In this document: in pieces, positions 16,399 to 24,299 of the stretch
Position numbering within the stretch: position 1 is the first letter of the stretch
Layout: every line of letters begins with the position of its first letter
NCBI RefSeq assembly: GCF_001419985.1
Contig: NZ_LJAL01000004.1
Coordinates: 310,001-374,000, forward strand
Direction: 5' to 3'
Length of the DNA: 64,000 bases
DNA from: Loktanella sp. 5RATIMAR09
Lineage (GTDB): Bacteria > Pseudomonadota > Alphaproteobacteria > Rhodobacterales > Rhodobacteraceae
Program-made: the position numbers and the translations under genes
The notes under the pieces: model-generated
Seen by the model: the letters and a program-made list of their open reading frames with translations, nothing else
What the model was told of the DNA's origin: nothing
Database searches by the model: none

Positions 16399-17802
16399 TT
16401 ACATCAGTTCCCGCACATCCGTCAGTTTACCCGTAATGGCCGCTGCCGCTGCCATCGCCGGTGACATCAGGTGCGTGCGTCCGCCGCGTCCCTGCCGTCC
16501 CTCGAAGTTGCGGTTCGACGTGGCCGCGCAACGCTCGCCCGGCGCAAGCTGGTCAGGGTTCATTGCCAGACACATCGAACACCCGGCAAGCCGCCATTCA
16601 AAGCCGGCTTCCTTGAAGATATCTGCCAGCCCTTCCTCTTCGGCTTGCGCGCGCACAAGACCCGAGCCAGGCACAACCATCGCGCGTTTCACGGCGATCT
16701 TCTTGCCTTTCAGGATTTCCGCTGCGGCGCGCAAATCCTCGATCCGGCCATTTGTGCAAGAGCCGATAAAGACAGTGTCGATTTCGATATCCTTGAGCGG
16801 TGTGCCGGGTTTGAGGTCCATGTAATCGAGCGAGCGTTGGGCCGCACCCACCTTGCCACCGGTGAAATCATCGGCAGCAGGCACATTTGCGGTAATCGGT
16901 AGCACATCCTCGGGTGAGGTGCCCCATGTCACCACAGGGGCAATGTCTTCGCCTTTGAGCGTGACGACCTTGTCGAAATGCGCACCTTCATCGGTAAAGA
17001 GTGTACGCCAATAGGCCTCGGCAGCCTCCCATGCGGCCCCTTTGGGTGCATGCGGCCGGCCTTTGCAGTACGCGAATGTTTTCTCGTCGGGCGCAATCAA
17101 ACCAGCGCGCGCGCCACCCTCAATGGCCATGTTGCAGACCGTCATGCGGCCTTCCATGGACAGATCACGGATCGCTTCGCCGCAATATTCAATCACATAG
17201 CCGGTGCCGCCGGCGGTGCCGGTGGCCCCGATCACAGAAAGGGTAATGTCCTTGGCCGTCACACCGGGGCGCAGCTTACCCGTGATCTCGACCTTCATGT
17301 TCTTGGACTTTTTCTGGATCAGCGTTTGCGTGGCCAGCACATGCTCAACCTCGGAGGTCCCGATCCCATGCGCCAGCGCGCCAAAGGCACCATGTGTCGC
17401 CGTGTGGCTGTCACCACAAACCACGGTCATGCCGGGCAAGGTCCAACCCTGCTCTGGCCCGACGATATGCACGATGCCCTGACGAACATCGGACACGGGG
17501 TAGTAGTGAATGCCAAAATCCTTGGCGTTGGTATCAAGGGCGGCCACCTGAATGGCGCTATCCTCGGTCATGTTCTTGGGGTCATCACGGCCGGGTGTGG
17601 TCGGCACGTTGTGGTCCGGCACAGCGATCGTCTTTTCCGGTGCGCGCACCTTGCGACCGGCCATACGCAGGCCTTCAAAGGCTTGGGGGCTGGTCACCTC
17701 GTGCACCAAATGGCGGTCGATGTAGAGCAGGCAGGTACCGTCTTCGGCCTCATGGGCTACATGCGCATCCCAGATTTTATCATAGAGCGTTTTGGGGGAC
17801 AT
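16399..17802 (-). CDS. leuC: 3-isopropylmalate dehydratase large subunit
   Basis: Aconitase-family 4Fe-4S enzyme catalysing 2- to 3-isopropylmalate isomerisation with LeuD. The 467 residues contain [67 protein letters not shown] (first cluster Cys), and [12 protein letters not shown] (C-x2-C, the other two ligands), then [20 protein letters not shown]. The start is ATG 17802, preceded by GAGAGGA; the frame is open 18 nt further. It is first gene of leuCD, with a possible 49-codon ORF upstream. Confidence 0.97.
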   Translation of the reverse strand: MSPKTLYDKIWDAHVAHEAEDGTCLLYIDRHLVHEVTSPQAFEGLRMAGRKVRAPEKTIAVPDHNVPTTPGRDDPKNMTEDSAIQVAALDTNAKDFGIHYYPVSDVRQGIVHIVGPEQGWTLPGMTVVCGDSHTATHGAFGALAHGIGTSEVEHVLATQTLIQKKSKNMKVEITGKLRPGVTAKDITLSVIGATGTAGGTGYVIEYCGEAIRDLSMEGRMTVCNMAIEGGARAGLIAPDEKTFAYCKGRPHAPKGAAWEAAEAYWRTLFTDEGAHFDKVVTLKGEDIAPVVTWGTSPEDVLPITANVPAADDFTGGKVGAAQRSLDYMDLKPGTPLKDIEIDTVFIGSCTNGRIEDLRAAAEILKGKKIAVKRAMVVPGSGLVRAQAEEEGLADIFKEAGFEWRLAGCSMCLAMNPDQLAPGERCAATSNRNFEGRQGRGGRTHLMSPAMAAAAAITGKLTDVRELM

Positions 17803-17859
17803 TGTCCTCTCCCGTATCAAAATGTCAGTGGTCGTCAGGCGTGCGGGAACGGGCGACCG

Positions 17860-18009
17860 TTACCGGCGAGCAAGGATTGTGCTGCGCGCACCAAAGAACC
17901 GCCAAGGCAGCCGTGCGCGATCATCCATGTCAAAAAACTTTTTCATAACAGAACGATTACACGCGCCAATGGGCCGCCGCAAGAGACAGTCACCGTTTGA
18001 CGGCATCAT
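17860..18009 (-). CDS. Possible 49-aa small protein upstream of leuC
   Basis: Below most ORF cut-offs, but it has a good ribosome site: AAGGGG five nucleotides before tandem ATG codons (18009 and 18006). The peptide begins MMPSNGDCLLRRPIGACNRS, continues MKKFFDMDDRARLPWRFFGA and ends in ILARR. It is basic, with no membrane segment. An internal ATG at 17946 would give a 28-residue product. It ends 57 nt before leuC on the same strand. It contains few leucines, so it does not look like a classical attenuation leader; function unknown. Confidence 0.5.
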   Translation of the reverse strand: MMPSNGDCLLRRPIGACNRSVMKKFFDMDDRARLPWRFFGARSTILARR

Positions 18010-18050
18010 TCGCGCCCCTTGCCAGATGTGACATGACGCTGTGACAGGGG

Positions 18051-19016
18051 CTACACCGTCAGAAGCGGCGAATTTACAGCAAAGGAATTCGTGGCACCTG
18101 AGGCGACGGAGGCAAAGGTTTCCGCGGCACCCTCAACTGTCAATTCCGCGTCCACCGTGACATCCACACGAAGCGCATCAATCACTTGCTGCGGCGTCAC
18201 ACTCGCTGTGCCATAGAGAAAGACCCGTGACGTTTCCACGGTCTCGGAGCCGTCCACGGCATTCGGATCAGCGAAAGCTACCTCAATATTGTAACCGGCG
18301 ATGCCGTTCAGGGTCCCTTCGGTCAATGTGACCAGAATATCGGTATCTTCCGCGCCCGCATCACTTGTATCAATGGTCATGACGATTTCATCGCCAATAC
18401 CGAAATCATCAATGACCGCGACAGTTTGCTGGGCATCGTCGTCATTGGCGAAAGCATAGAATGTGTTGTCGCCCGCAACCCCTTCCAGAATACCGCGTCC
18501 GGTGACCATAATCAGATCGTCGTCGCCATCTCCACCAAATGCGTGACCCTCCTCACCCCACAGGAAAATGTCATCGTCGTCGTCTTCGCCGCGTAGTATA
18601 TCTGTACCGGTGTTGCCGAACACTGTATCGTTGCCGCCACCTGCGCGAACGATATCGTTGCCCGCGCCGGCATCAATATAGTCATCGCCACCGCCGCCTT
18701 CGATCGTATCGTTTCCGCCAAGGCCGAACAATTCATCGTTGTCGGCACCACCGAAAATCTCGTCCCGATCCTCACCACCTGTGATCACATCCTCGCCACC
18801 ACCACCGCTGAGCGTGTCAAGTCCGCCGTTTCCGTTTATGGTGTCACTCCCTAGAAAGCCCTGAATAAAATCAGGACCCGCTGTGCCCTCGAGTTCATCA
18901 TCTTCTGATGTTCCATTGATCTGGCCTGTTCCGGCCTCATCGTTGTCGTCACCACCAAAAAGCGGAACAAGCAAGGCACCACCGGCAAGCAACAAAAGAA
19001 GAAAACCGATTTCCAT
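18051..19016 (-). CDS. Membrane-anchored RTX (haemolysin-type) calcium-binding protein
   Basis: 321-residue acidic protein. Residues 3-20 (IGFLLLLLAGGALLVPLF) form one hydrophobic anchor or uncleaved signal. From about 37 to 170 there are consecutive Asp/Gly nonapeptides of the GGxGxDxhx type (for example GGNDTIEGGGGDDYIDAG and GAGNDIVRAGGGNDTVFG), which fold into calcium-binding beta-rolls. The C-terminal 150 residues are Asp/Thr/Val-rich with no catalytic motif, ending SVASGATNSFAVNSPLLTV. No type I secretion genes are adjacent. An extracytoplasmic surface protein is likely; enzymatic activity is not evident. Confidence 0.85.
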   Translation of the reverse strand: MEIGFLLLLLAGGALLVPLFGGDDNDEAGTGQINGTSEDDELEGTAGPDFIQGFLGSDTINGNGGLDTLSGGGGEDVITGGEDRDEIFGGADNDELFGLGGNDTIEGGGGDDYIDAGAGNDIVRAGGGNDTVFGNTGTDILRGEDDDDDIFLWGEEGHAFGGDGDDDLIMVTGRGILEGVAGDNTFYAFANDDDAQQTVAVIDDFGIGDEIVMTIDTSDAGAEDTDILVTLTEGTLNGIAGYNIEVAFADPNAVDGSETVETSRVFLYGTASVTPQQVIDALRVDVTVDAELTVEGAAETFASVASGATNSFAVNSPLLTV

Positions 19017-19193
19017 CCAAGTATTCTTTCACCAAATCAAAAATCTACGAAAACACTAGCGTCAGAATGGCGGTGTCGCAAGATTGCAAACACCTGACAA
19101 AAGACAACAAATCCGCCCTGCAAAGATAGGCCACTTGCCCGTATTGCAACCACATGCGACCCTACCGTCCAGGACCAATAGATCAGGACCAAG

Positions 19194-20567
19194 ATGGCCC
19201 AGCACACGAACCTTCCGACCAGCCCAAGCGCGAGCGAAACCTTCGAGGCACCGCTTCAAGAGGTCATCACGATCAGCACTGATCTGTTCACGCAGGCGCA
19301 GGTCTTTGTCGAAAGCATGTTCCGCACGTGGAACCTTTACCAGATCCTGATTGCCTTGGCCGTCTTCGCCGTGGCGCATCTGTTGCGCGCCATTTTGGGA
19401 CCGCGGATCCGGGCGTGGATGGGCTCACGCGAAAACTGGCCGAAATGGCGGATGCGGATTCTGGTTGTGGTGCACCAACGGCTGCGCGCAATTTTCTTTG
19501 TATCGCTGATCTGGTTCGTGGTCTTTGTCATGCGCGAGGTCACTTGGCCCAGCCGGAGCTATCTTCTGAGCGTGATAGGCACCCTCGCGCTGGCGTGGTT
19601 GTTGATCGTCTTTGCCACGCGCCTGATCAAAAGCCCCGTTCTGCGCAGATTTGTCCGCTATGGCGCATGGACATGGGCAACCTTGCAAATTCTGGGTCTG
19701 CTGGACGTGGCCGAACGTTTGCTGGACAGCATCGGTTTCACAATCGGGGAAATCCGTTTCTCGCTGCTCTTGCTGGTGCAGGGGCTTGTCATCCTTGGCG
19801 GTCTGATCGCTCTGGCGCGTTTCTTTACGACCACGACCGCCAGCCGGATCAAGGCCAACGAGGACATCAGCCCCTCGATGCAGGTGCTGATCGTCAAAGG
19901 CGTACAGATCGCATTTTATGGCGCAGCGTTCTTTGTCGGCGTCCGCGCCCTCGGGATTGATCTGACGGGCCTTGCAGTGCTGTCGGGTGCGATCGGTGTG
20001 GGTCTTGGTTTTGGCTTGCAAAAGGTTGTCTCGAACCTTGTGTCGGGTGTCATCATCCTGCTGGACAAGTCCATCAAACCAGGCGATGTGATCAGCCTTG
20101 GTGACACCTTCGGCTGGATCAACTCGCTGGGTGCACGCTATGTGTCAGTGGTTACGCGCGATGGTCGCGAATATCTGATCCCGAACGAGGACCTGATCAC
20201 CGGACAGGTGGTCAACTGGTCCCATTCCAACGAATTTGTCCGGTTGGATATCCATTTCGGCACGGCCTATCACGACAACCCCCACGAGGTGCGCCGCATC
20301 GCCATCGAGGCTGCGCAAAGCGTGGATCGTGTGCTGAAAAACCGCCCCGCAGTCTGCCACATCGTGGGCTTTGGGGACAGCTCGGTGGATTATATCCTGC
20401 GCTTCTGGATCAGGGACCCCACAGGGGGCCTGACGAACATCCGCGGCAACGTCTATCTGGCGCTTTGGGACGCGTTCAAAGAACACGGCATCAGCATCCC
20501 GTTCCCGCAGCGCGAGGTGAAGCTGCTGGAAAGCGAACAGGTGAATGTGCGGATAGACGGATCATAG
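19194..20567 (+). CDS. MscS-family mechanosensitive ion channel
   Basis: 457-residue channel with several N-terminal membrane helices (about 50-70, 97-115, 123-142, 178-205) before the MscS core. The pore-lining region is ALGIDLTGLAVLSGAIGVGLGFGLQKVVSNLVSGVIILLDKSI, containing the Ala/Gly-packed TM3, followed by the beta-domain GDVISLGDTFGWINSLGARYVSVVTRDGREYLIPNE and a C-terminal alpha/beta vestibule. It would open under membrane tension and release solutes after osmotic downshock. The ATG at 19194 has AGGA upstream. It is a single gene. Confidence 0.94.
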   Translation: MAQHTNLPTSPSASETFEAPLQEVITISTDLFTQAQVFVESMFRTWNLYQILIALAVFAVAHLLRAILGPRIRAWMGSRENWPKWRMRILVVVHQRLRAIFFVSLIWFVVFVMREVTWPSRSYLLSVIGTLALAWLLIVFATRLIKSPVLRRFVRYGAWTWATLQILGLLDVAERLLDSIGFTIGEIRFSLLLLVQGLVILGGLIALARFFTTTTASRIKANEDISPSMQVLIVKGVQIAFYGAAFFVGVRALGIDLTGLAVLSGAIGVGLGFGLQKVVSNLVSGVIILLDKSIKPGDVISLGDTFGWINSLGARYVSVVTRDGREYLIPNEDLITGQVVNWSHSNEFVRLDIHFGTAYHDNPHEVRRIAIEAAQSVDRVLKNRPAVCHIVGFGDSSVDYILRFWIRDPTGGLTNIRGNVYLALWDAFKEHGISIPFPQREVKLLESEQVNVRIDGS

Positions 20568-20647
20568 GCGGCTATATCGCGCGGGTTTGCGGGTATTGCC
20601 GAACAGTATGAACAACGTGACAGGCACAGTTTTTGGAACGCTCCCTT

Positions 20648-20911
20648 ATGAAAACAATAGGAATTCTCGGCGGTATGTCGGCCGCTTCAACGCAGCTTTA
20701 TTATAAAGAGCCTTGCAAAGACATCACCACGAAATCAAGCGAGGCGACATATATCGAGATCGCAAATCGCCTCGCGACTGCCGGAGCAGATTGCCTCATT
20801 CTGGGCTGTACGGAAGTGGGCATGCTTTTGAATGAAAGCAATGTGTCGTTGCCGGTTTTTGACACAACACGGGTTCATTGCGCTGCGGCGCTGGAGCGAG
20901 CTCTGTCCTAA
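20648..20911 (+). pseudogene. Internally deleted aspartate/glutamate racemase-family gene
   Basis: The 87-codon frame begins as a normal Asp/Glu racemase N-terminus (MKTIGILGGMSAASTQLYYKE) and, after only about 18 linking residues, continues as the family's C-terminal part (NRLATAGADCLILGCTEVGMLL, then LPVFDTTRVHCAAALERAL). Intact members are around 230 residues, so roughly 140 central residues, including the first catalytic Cys region, are missing. The second catalytic Cys in LGCTEVG remains. The reading frame is preserved across the junction. The product cannot be an active racemase. The frame is also open 15 nt upstream to 20633. Confidence 0.82.
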
Positions 20912-20974
20912 CTGCCCAAAGGTCGGAAACCGCATAATCACATGCAGTTTCCTGAAATTCTTCGGAAGCTGGCG

Positions 20975-22933
20975 TTACCCGCGGTTCATCCGGTTTTCGA
21001 TCAGATCATCCACCACCGATGGGTCGGCCAGTGTCGAGGTATCGCCCAGCGCGCCGAAATCATCCTCGGCGATCTTGCGCAGGATGCGGCGCATGATCTT
21101 GCCCGAGCGCGTTTTCGGCAGGCCGGGTGCCCATTGCAGAAGATCGGGTTTTGCAATCGGGCCGATCTCGGACCGGACCCAGACTTCCAACTCTTTGCGC
21201 AGTTCGTCCGATGGTTCTTCACCATTCATCAGCGTGACGTAGGCGTAGATGCCCTGCCCTTTGATCGCGTGTGGATAGCCAACCACGGCGGCCTCGGCCA
21301 CCTTGGCGTGGGCGACAAGCGCGCTTTCCACCTCGGCCGTACCCATCCGGTGCCCCGAGACGTTGATCACGTCATCCACGCGGCCGGTGATCCAGTAATA
21401 GCCGTCTTCATCGCGCTTACAGCCGTCGCCGGTAAAGTAGTAATTCTTGTAGTCGCTGAAATAGGTCTTCTCGAACCGCTTGTGATCGCCCCAAACGGTG
21501 CGCATCTGGGCAGGCCAGCTCTCTTTGATACACAGCACGCCTTCAGCAGCCGTGTCGTGGATTTCTTCGCCGGTTGTCGGCTCCAGAATCACCGGCTGGA
21601 TACCAAAGAAAGGCAGCGTCGCCGACCCCGGCTTGGTCGCTGTCGCGCCCGGTAGCGGTGTCAACAAATGGCCACCGGTTTCGGTCTGCCACCATGTATC
21701 GACGATGGGCGCTTTGCCCTTGCCGACAACATCATTGTACCAGTTCCACGCTTCGGGATTGATCGGCTCGCCCACGGTGCCCAGCACCTTGATGTCGGAC
21801 AGGTCGTATTTTTCGACAAAACTGTTGCCCTGCGCCATCAACGCGCGGATCGCGGTCGGAGCGGTATAGAACTGGTTTACCTTGTGCTTTTCGCAAACCG
21901 CCCAGAACCGGCCCGCATCGGGATAGGTCGGCACGCCTTCGAACATGATTGTCGTGGCCCCGTTCGCCAAAGGCCCGTAGACGATATAGCTGTGGCCGGT
22001 GACCCAGCCCACATCCGCCGTGCACCAGAAGATATCACCGTCGTGATAGTCAAAAGTGTATTGCTGTGTCATGGCCGCATAGACCAGATAACCTCCGCTG
22101 GAATGGACAACGCCCTTGGGCTGACCGGTCGAGCCTGAGGTGTAGAGAATGAACAGCGGATCCTCTGCGTTCATTTCCTCGGGCGGGCAATCAGCGCTGA
22201 CCTTTTCTTCCATTTCATGCAGCCAGTAATCCAGATCACCACGCCATGCGATCTGCTGGCCGGTGCGCTTGACCACAAGGCATTTCACCTCGTCAAAGTC
22301 ATTCAGCAGCGCCTGGTTCACGCTGTCCTTGAGGTTGGTCACGCGGCCACCGCGCGGCGCTCCGTCAGCGGTAATCACAACTTTGGCGTCGCAGGCGTTC
22401 ACACGCGCGCCCAATGCCTCGGCCGAGAAACCCGCGAACACGATGGAGTGAATCGCACCGATCCGCGCACAGGCCAGCATGGCATAGGCGGCTTCGGGGA
22501 TCATTGGCAGATACAGAACAACACGGTCGCCTTTTCCAACGCCCATTTCCTTGAGCACATTGGCCATCCGCGAGGTCTTTTCGTGGAGCATGTTGTAGGT
22601 GATGTGCAGCGCCTCATCATCGGGGCTGTCAGGTTCCCAGATAATTGCGGTCTGTTCACCGCGCGCTGCAAGATGGCGGTCGATGCAGTTGGCACTGACG
22701 TTCAGCGTACCGTCTTCATACCATTTTATATCAACAGCACCGGGGGCAAAGCTGGTGTTCTTGACGCGGGTGTAAGGTTTGATCCAGTCGATCCGCTTGC
22801 CATGCTCGCCCCAGAACGCCTCGGGATCATTGATCGACGCAGCGTACATCGCATCATAAGTCGCCTTATCGGCATGCGCCCCTGCCGCCATTGCGGATGA
22901 TGGTGGATAGATTCCGGCTGATTGATCGGTCAT
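20975..22933 (-). CDS. acs: Acetyl-CoA synthetase (AMP-forming)
   Basis: Activates acetate to acetyl-CoA via acetyl-AMP. The 652 residues match Acs throughout: [34 protein letters not shown], the phosphate loop [75 protein letters not shown], and the C-terminal [17 protein letters not shown] whose Lys is the reversible acetylation site in this family. The start is ATG 22933 behind GGGGGAC; an in-frame ATG at 22963 lacks support. It is a single gene with its own promoter region of about 220 nt. Confidence 0.97.
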   Translation of the reverse strand: MTDQSAGIYPPSSAMAAGAHADKATYDAMYAASINDPEAFWGEHGKRIDWIKPYTRVKNTSFAPGAVDIKWYEDGTLNVSANCIDRHLAARGEQTAIIWEPDSPDDEALHITYNMLHEKTSRMANVLKEMGVGKGDRVVLYLPMIPEAAYAMLACARIGAIHSIVFAGFSAEALGARVNACDAKVVITADGAPRGGRVTNLKDSVNQALLNDFDEVKCLVVKRTGQQIAWRGDLDYWLHEMEEKVSADCPPEEMNAEDPLFILYTSGSTGQPKGVVHSSGGYLVYAAMTQQYTFDYHDGDIFWCTADVGWVTGHSYIVYGPLANGATTIMFEGVPTYPDAGRFWAVCEKHKVNQFYTAPTAIRALMAQGNSFVEKYDLSDIKVLGTVGEPINPEAWNWYNDVVGKGKAPIVDTWWQTETGGHLLTPLPGATATKPGSATLPFFGIQPVILEPTTGEEIHDTAAEGVLCIKESWPAQMRTVWGDHKRFEKTYFSDYKNYYFTGDGCKRDEDGYYWITGRVDDVINVSGHRMGTAEVESALVAHAKVAEAAVVGYPHAIKGQGIYAYVTLMNGEEPSDELRKELEVWVRSEIGPIAKPDLLQWAPGLPKTRSGKIMRRILRKIAEDDFGALGDTSTLADPSVVDDLIENRMNRG

Positions 22934-23156
22934 GGCATGTCCCCCCTGATCACTTCTTAACAACCGCGGGCACGCGCCCTACGGCCTCCTCGCCGTGCAT
23001 CATGGCGAAAATGTGATCGAATCCAAGTCTCGTCGGGGACAACTCAGACGGTTTGTAAAAACAGCACCGCTTGCAAAGTTGCGTTCGTCAAGTTTTTTAC
23101 AGATGTTGCGTGCAATTGGGCCGCCGTGTGTCGCGGCAGCCCCAAGCGCAAAACGT

Positions 23157-23381
23157 TTATGCGTCGTGGCGGAATGTCATGCTGACCACATCAGCACGTG
23201 TCAGGCCTTTGGCGCGCAGTTCTTCTTCTGGAATGTCCCAGATCGCCTGCACCGCCAGCGTCCGTGAATTGCTGACAGCCATATGCTCTAGCATAGAGCC
23301 GATTGCGCGAAGTGGTTTCATCACCAGTTCGATGAGAATTTCGCGGTTGGAAATCAGTGTGTTGTCGGGTTGGAGAGCCAT
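23157..23381 (-). CDS. Small DUF1127-like protein
   Basis: 74 residues from ATG 23381 (MALQPDNTLISNREILIELVMKPLRAIG). The second half, IWDIPEEELRAKGLTRADVVSMTF, resembles the C-terminal signature of DUF1127 (YjiS) proteins, in which a short Arg-rich helix pair ends in LxDxxLxxxGLxRxDI. Small DUF1127 proteins in alphaproteobacteria have been tied to RNA binding and phosphate or carbon stress, but the resemblance here is only to the tail. It is monocistronic; the terminator of the upstream Ala/Lys-rich gene separates the two. Confidence 0.65.
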   Translation of the reverse strand: MALQPDNTLISNREILIELVMKPLRAIGSMLEHMAVSNSRTLAVQAIWDIPEEELRAKGLTRADVVSMTFRHDA

Positions 23382-23454
23382 GTTGCGCCTCGTCAAATTG
23401 TGTCTGTCCTCCCACGCAGAGAGGTAGGGTGGGGACGACGGGACGGCAACGGCC

Positions 23455-23492
23455 AAAAACGCAAACCCACCATGCAGTTCTTGCATGGTGGG
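23455..23492 (-). terminator. Rho-independent terminator after the Ala/Lys-rich gene
   Basis: On the minus strand: arm CCCACCATGCA, loop AGAAC, arm TGCATGGTGGG (11 perfect pairs, 23492 to 23466), followed by TTTGCGTTTTTGG. It lies 34 nt beyond the stop at 23526 and upstream of the DUF1127-like gene. Confidence 0.9.
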
Positions 23493-23525
23493 CTGTGTTC
23501 TCAGGGCTTGAGGCTCATAAATGCA

Positions 23526-24170
23526 TCATTTCTTGACGGCAGCGCTCCCATCCCACGGGGCATCGGGAACAGTGACCGTCTTTGCGCGCTTGGCTGCGGC
23601 GGGCGTTGCCGCTTCGGGCTTTGGTGCAACCGGCGTCGGCGCAGCAGCAGCCGCGGGCTCGGTCTTTTGGGCCGCGCGCATGGTCTTTGCCTTCCGGGCT
23701 GCCTTTTTTGAGGCAGGCTTTGGCTTGTCCGTTTTTACCGGTGCGGGTGTTGGGGTCGTAGTTGCCTGAACACTAGGCGCAGGTGCGGGAATTGCGGCGG
23801 CTTGCACCTCTGGCTTGGGCGCTGCTTTGGCTGGTTCCGGGGCCACCACTTTCGCGACAGGCGCCGGTTTAGCGGTAGCCTTGGCGGCCACTGCTTTCTT
23901 TGGCGCAGCTTTTTTGGACACCGCTTTTCCGGGTGCTGCCTTTTTGACGGCGGCCTTCGCTTTTTTGGCGGCCTTCGGTTTGGTTGTCGGGGCCTTCGCC
24001 TTGACGGCAGGTTTGGCAGGCGCTGACATTGCGCTGCCCCCCATCAGTGCGCGCTGCGCAACCACCATCTGGTCAATCATGGTATCCGTCAGGCGCATTT
24101 GCTGGCCGATCACTGCACTGGCGATCTGCATCCCCTGCGCTGTCATTGAAAGTGTCACTGCCGGTGTCAT
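23526..24170 (-). CDS. Ala/Lys/Pro-rich protein with histone-H1-like C-terminal part
   Basis: 214 residues. The first ~48 (TPAVTLSMTAQGMQIASAVIGQQMRLTDTMIDQMVVAQRAL) are an amphipathic, Gln/Met-rich helical segment without known motif. From 50 to 195 the protein is almost only Ala, Lys, Pro, Val and Thr, with repeated KKA/PKKA/AKP units like bacterial histone-H1-like proteins, then a more acidic-neutral Pro/Ala stretch and a final DAPWDGSAAVKK. It is probably disordered and strongly basic, suggesting nucleic-acid or polyanion binding. A phasin-related N-terminal helix is another possibility. Reverse-strand Ala/Pro codon bias also produces open shadow frames here, but this frame has a proper terminator. 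Confidence 0.7.
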   Translation of the reverse strand: MTPAVTLSMTAQGMQIASAVIGQQMRLTDTMIDQMVVAQRALMGGSAMSAPAKPAVKAKAPTTKPKAAKKAKAAVKKAAPGKAVSKKAAPKKAVAAKATAKPAPVAKVVAPEPAKAAPKPEVQAAAIPAPAPSVQATTTPTPAPVKTDKPKPASKKAARKAKTMRAAQKTEPAAAAAPTPVAPKPEAATPAAAKRAKTVTVPDAPWDGSAAVKK

Positions 24171-24251
24171 AATGGCTCCCTCTTTGGCAAAACCCTATTT
24201 CACAGACAGCATACACCATTTCCTTCGCAAGCGCAGCATTATTCTGCGACG

Positions 24252-24285
24252 CAGCAAAAGGGTGCCGATGAAGCCCCTTTTGCTG
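24252..24285 (-). terminator. Hairpin downstream of the beta-helix gene
   Basis: Arms CAGCAAAAGGG (24252-24262) and CCCTTTTGCTG (24275-24285) pair perfectly over 11 bp around a 12-nt loop, starting 15 nt beyond the stop of the beta-helix gene. The T-run is inside the stem rather than after it, so its strength as a terminator is uncertain. Confidence 0.6.
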
Positions 24286-24299
24286 TGTGCTGGTTCAGG

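Noticed and set aside
16978-18000. 340-codon forward frame opposite leuC
   Set aside because: Codon periodicity mirrors leuC; His/Gly/Arg-rich sequence with no family resemblance.
18150-18850. Repetitive GAT/GCC-rich DNA that could be taken for a tandem DNA repeat or CRISPR
   Set aside because: The periodicity follows the RTX nonapeptide repeats of a coding region; unit sequences vary and there are no spacers.
20925-20952. Possible acs terminator (GGAAAC/GTTTCC with inner GCAT/ATGC)
   Set aside because: The stem has a mismatch and a long loop, and no T-tail on the minus strand; too weak to list as a feature.
23600-24000. Simple-sequence tract of Ala/Lys/Pro codons suggestive of a DNA repeat
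   Set aside because: It is in-frame coding sequence of the histone-H1-like protein with varied codons, not an exact DNA repeat.
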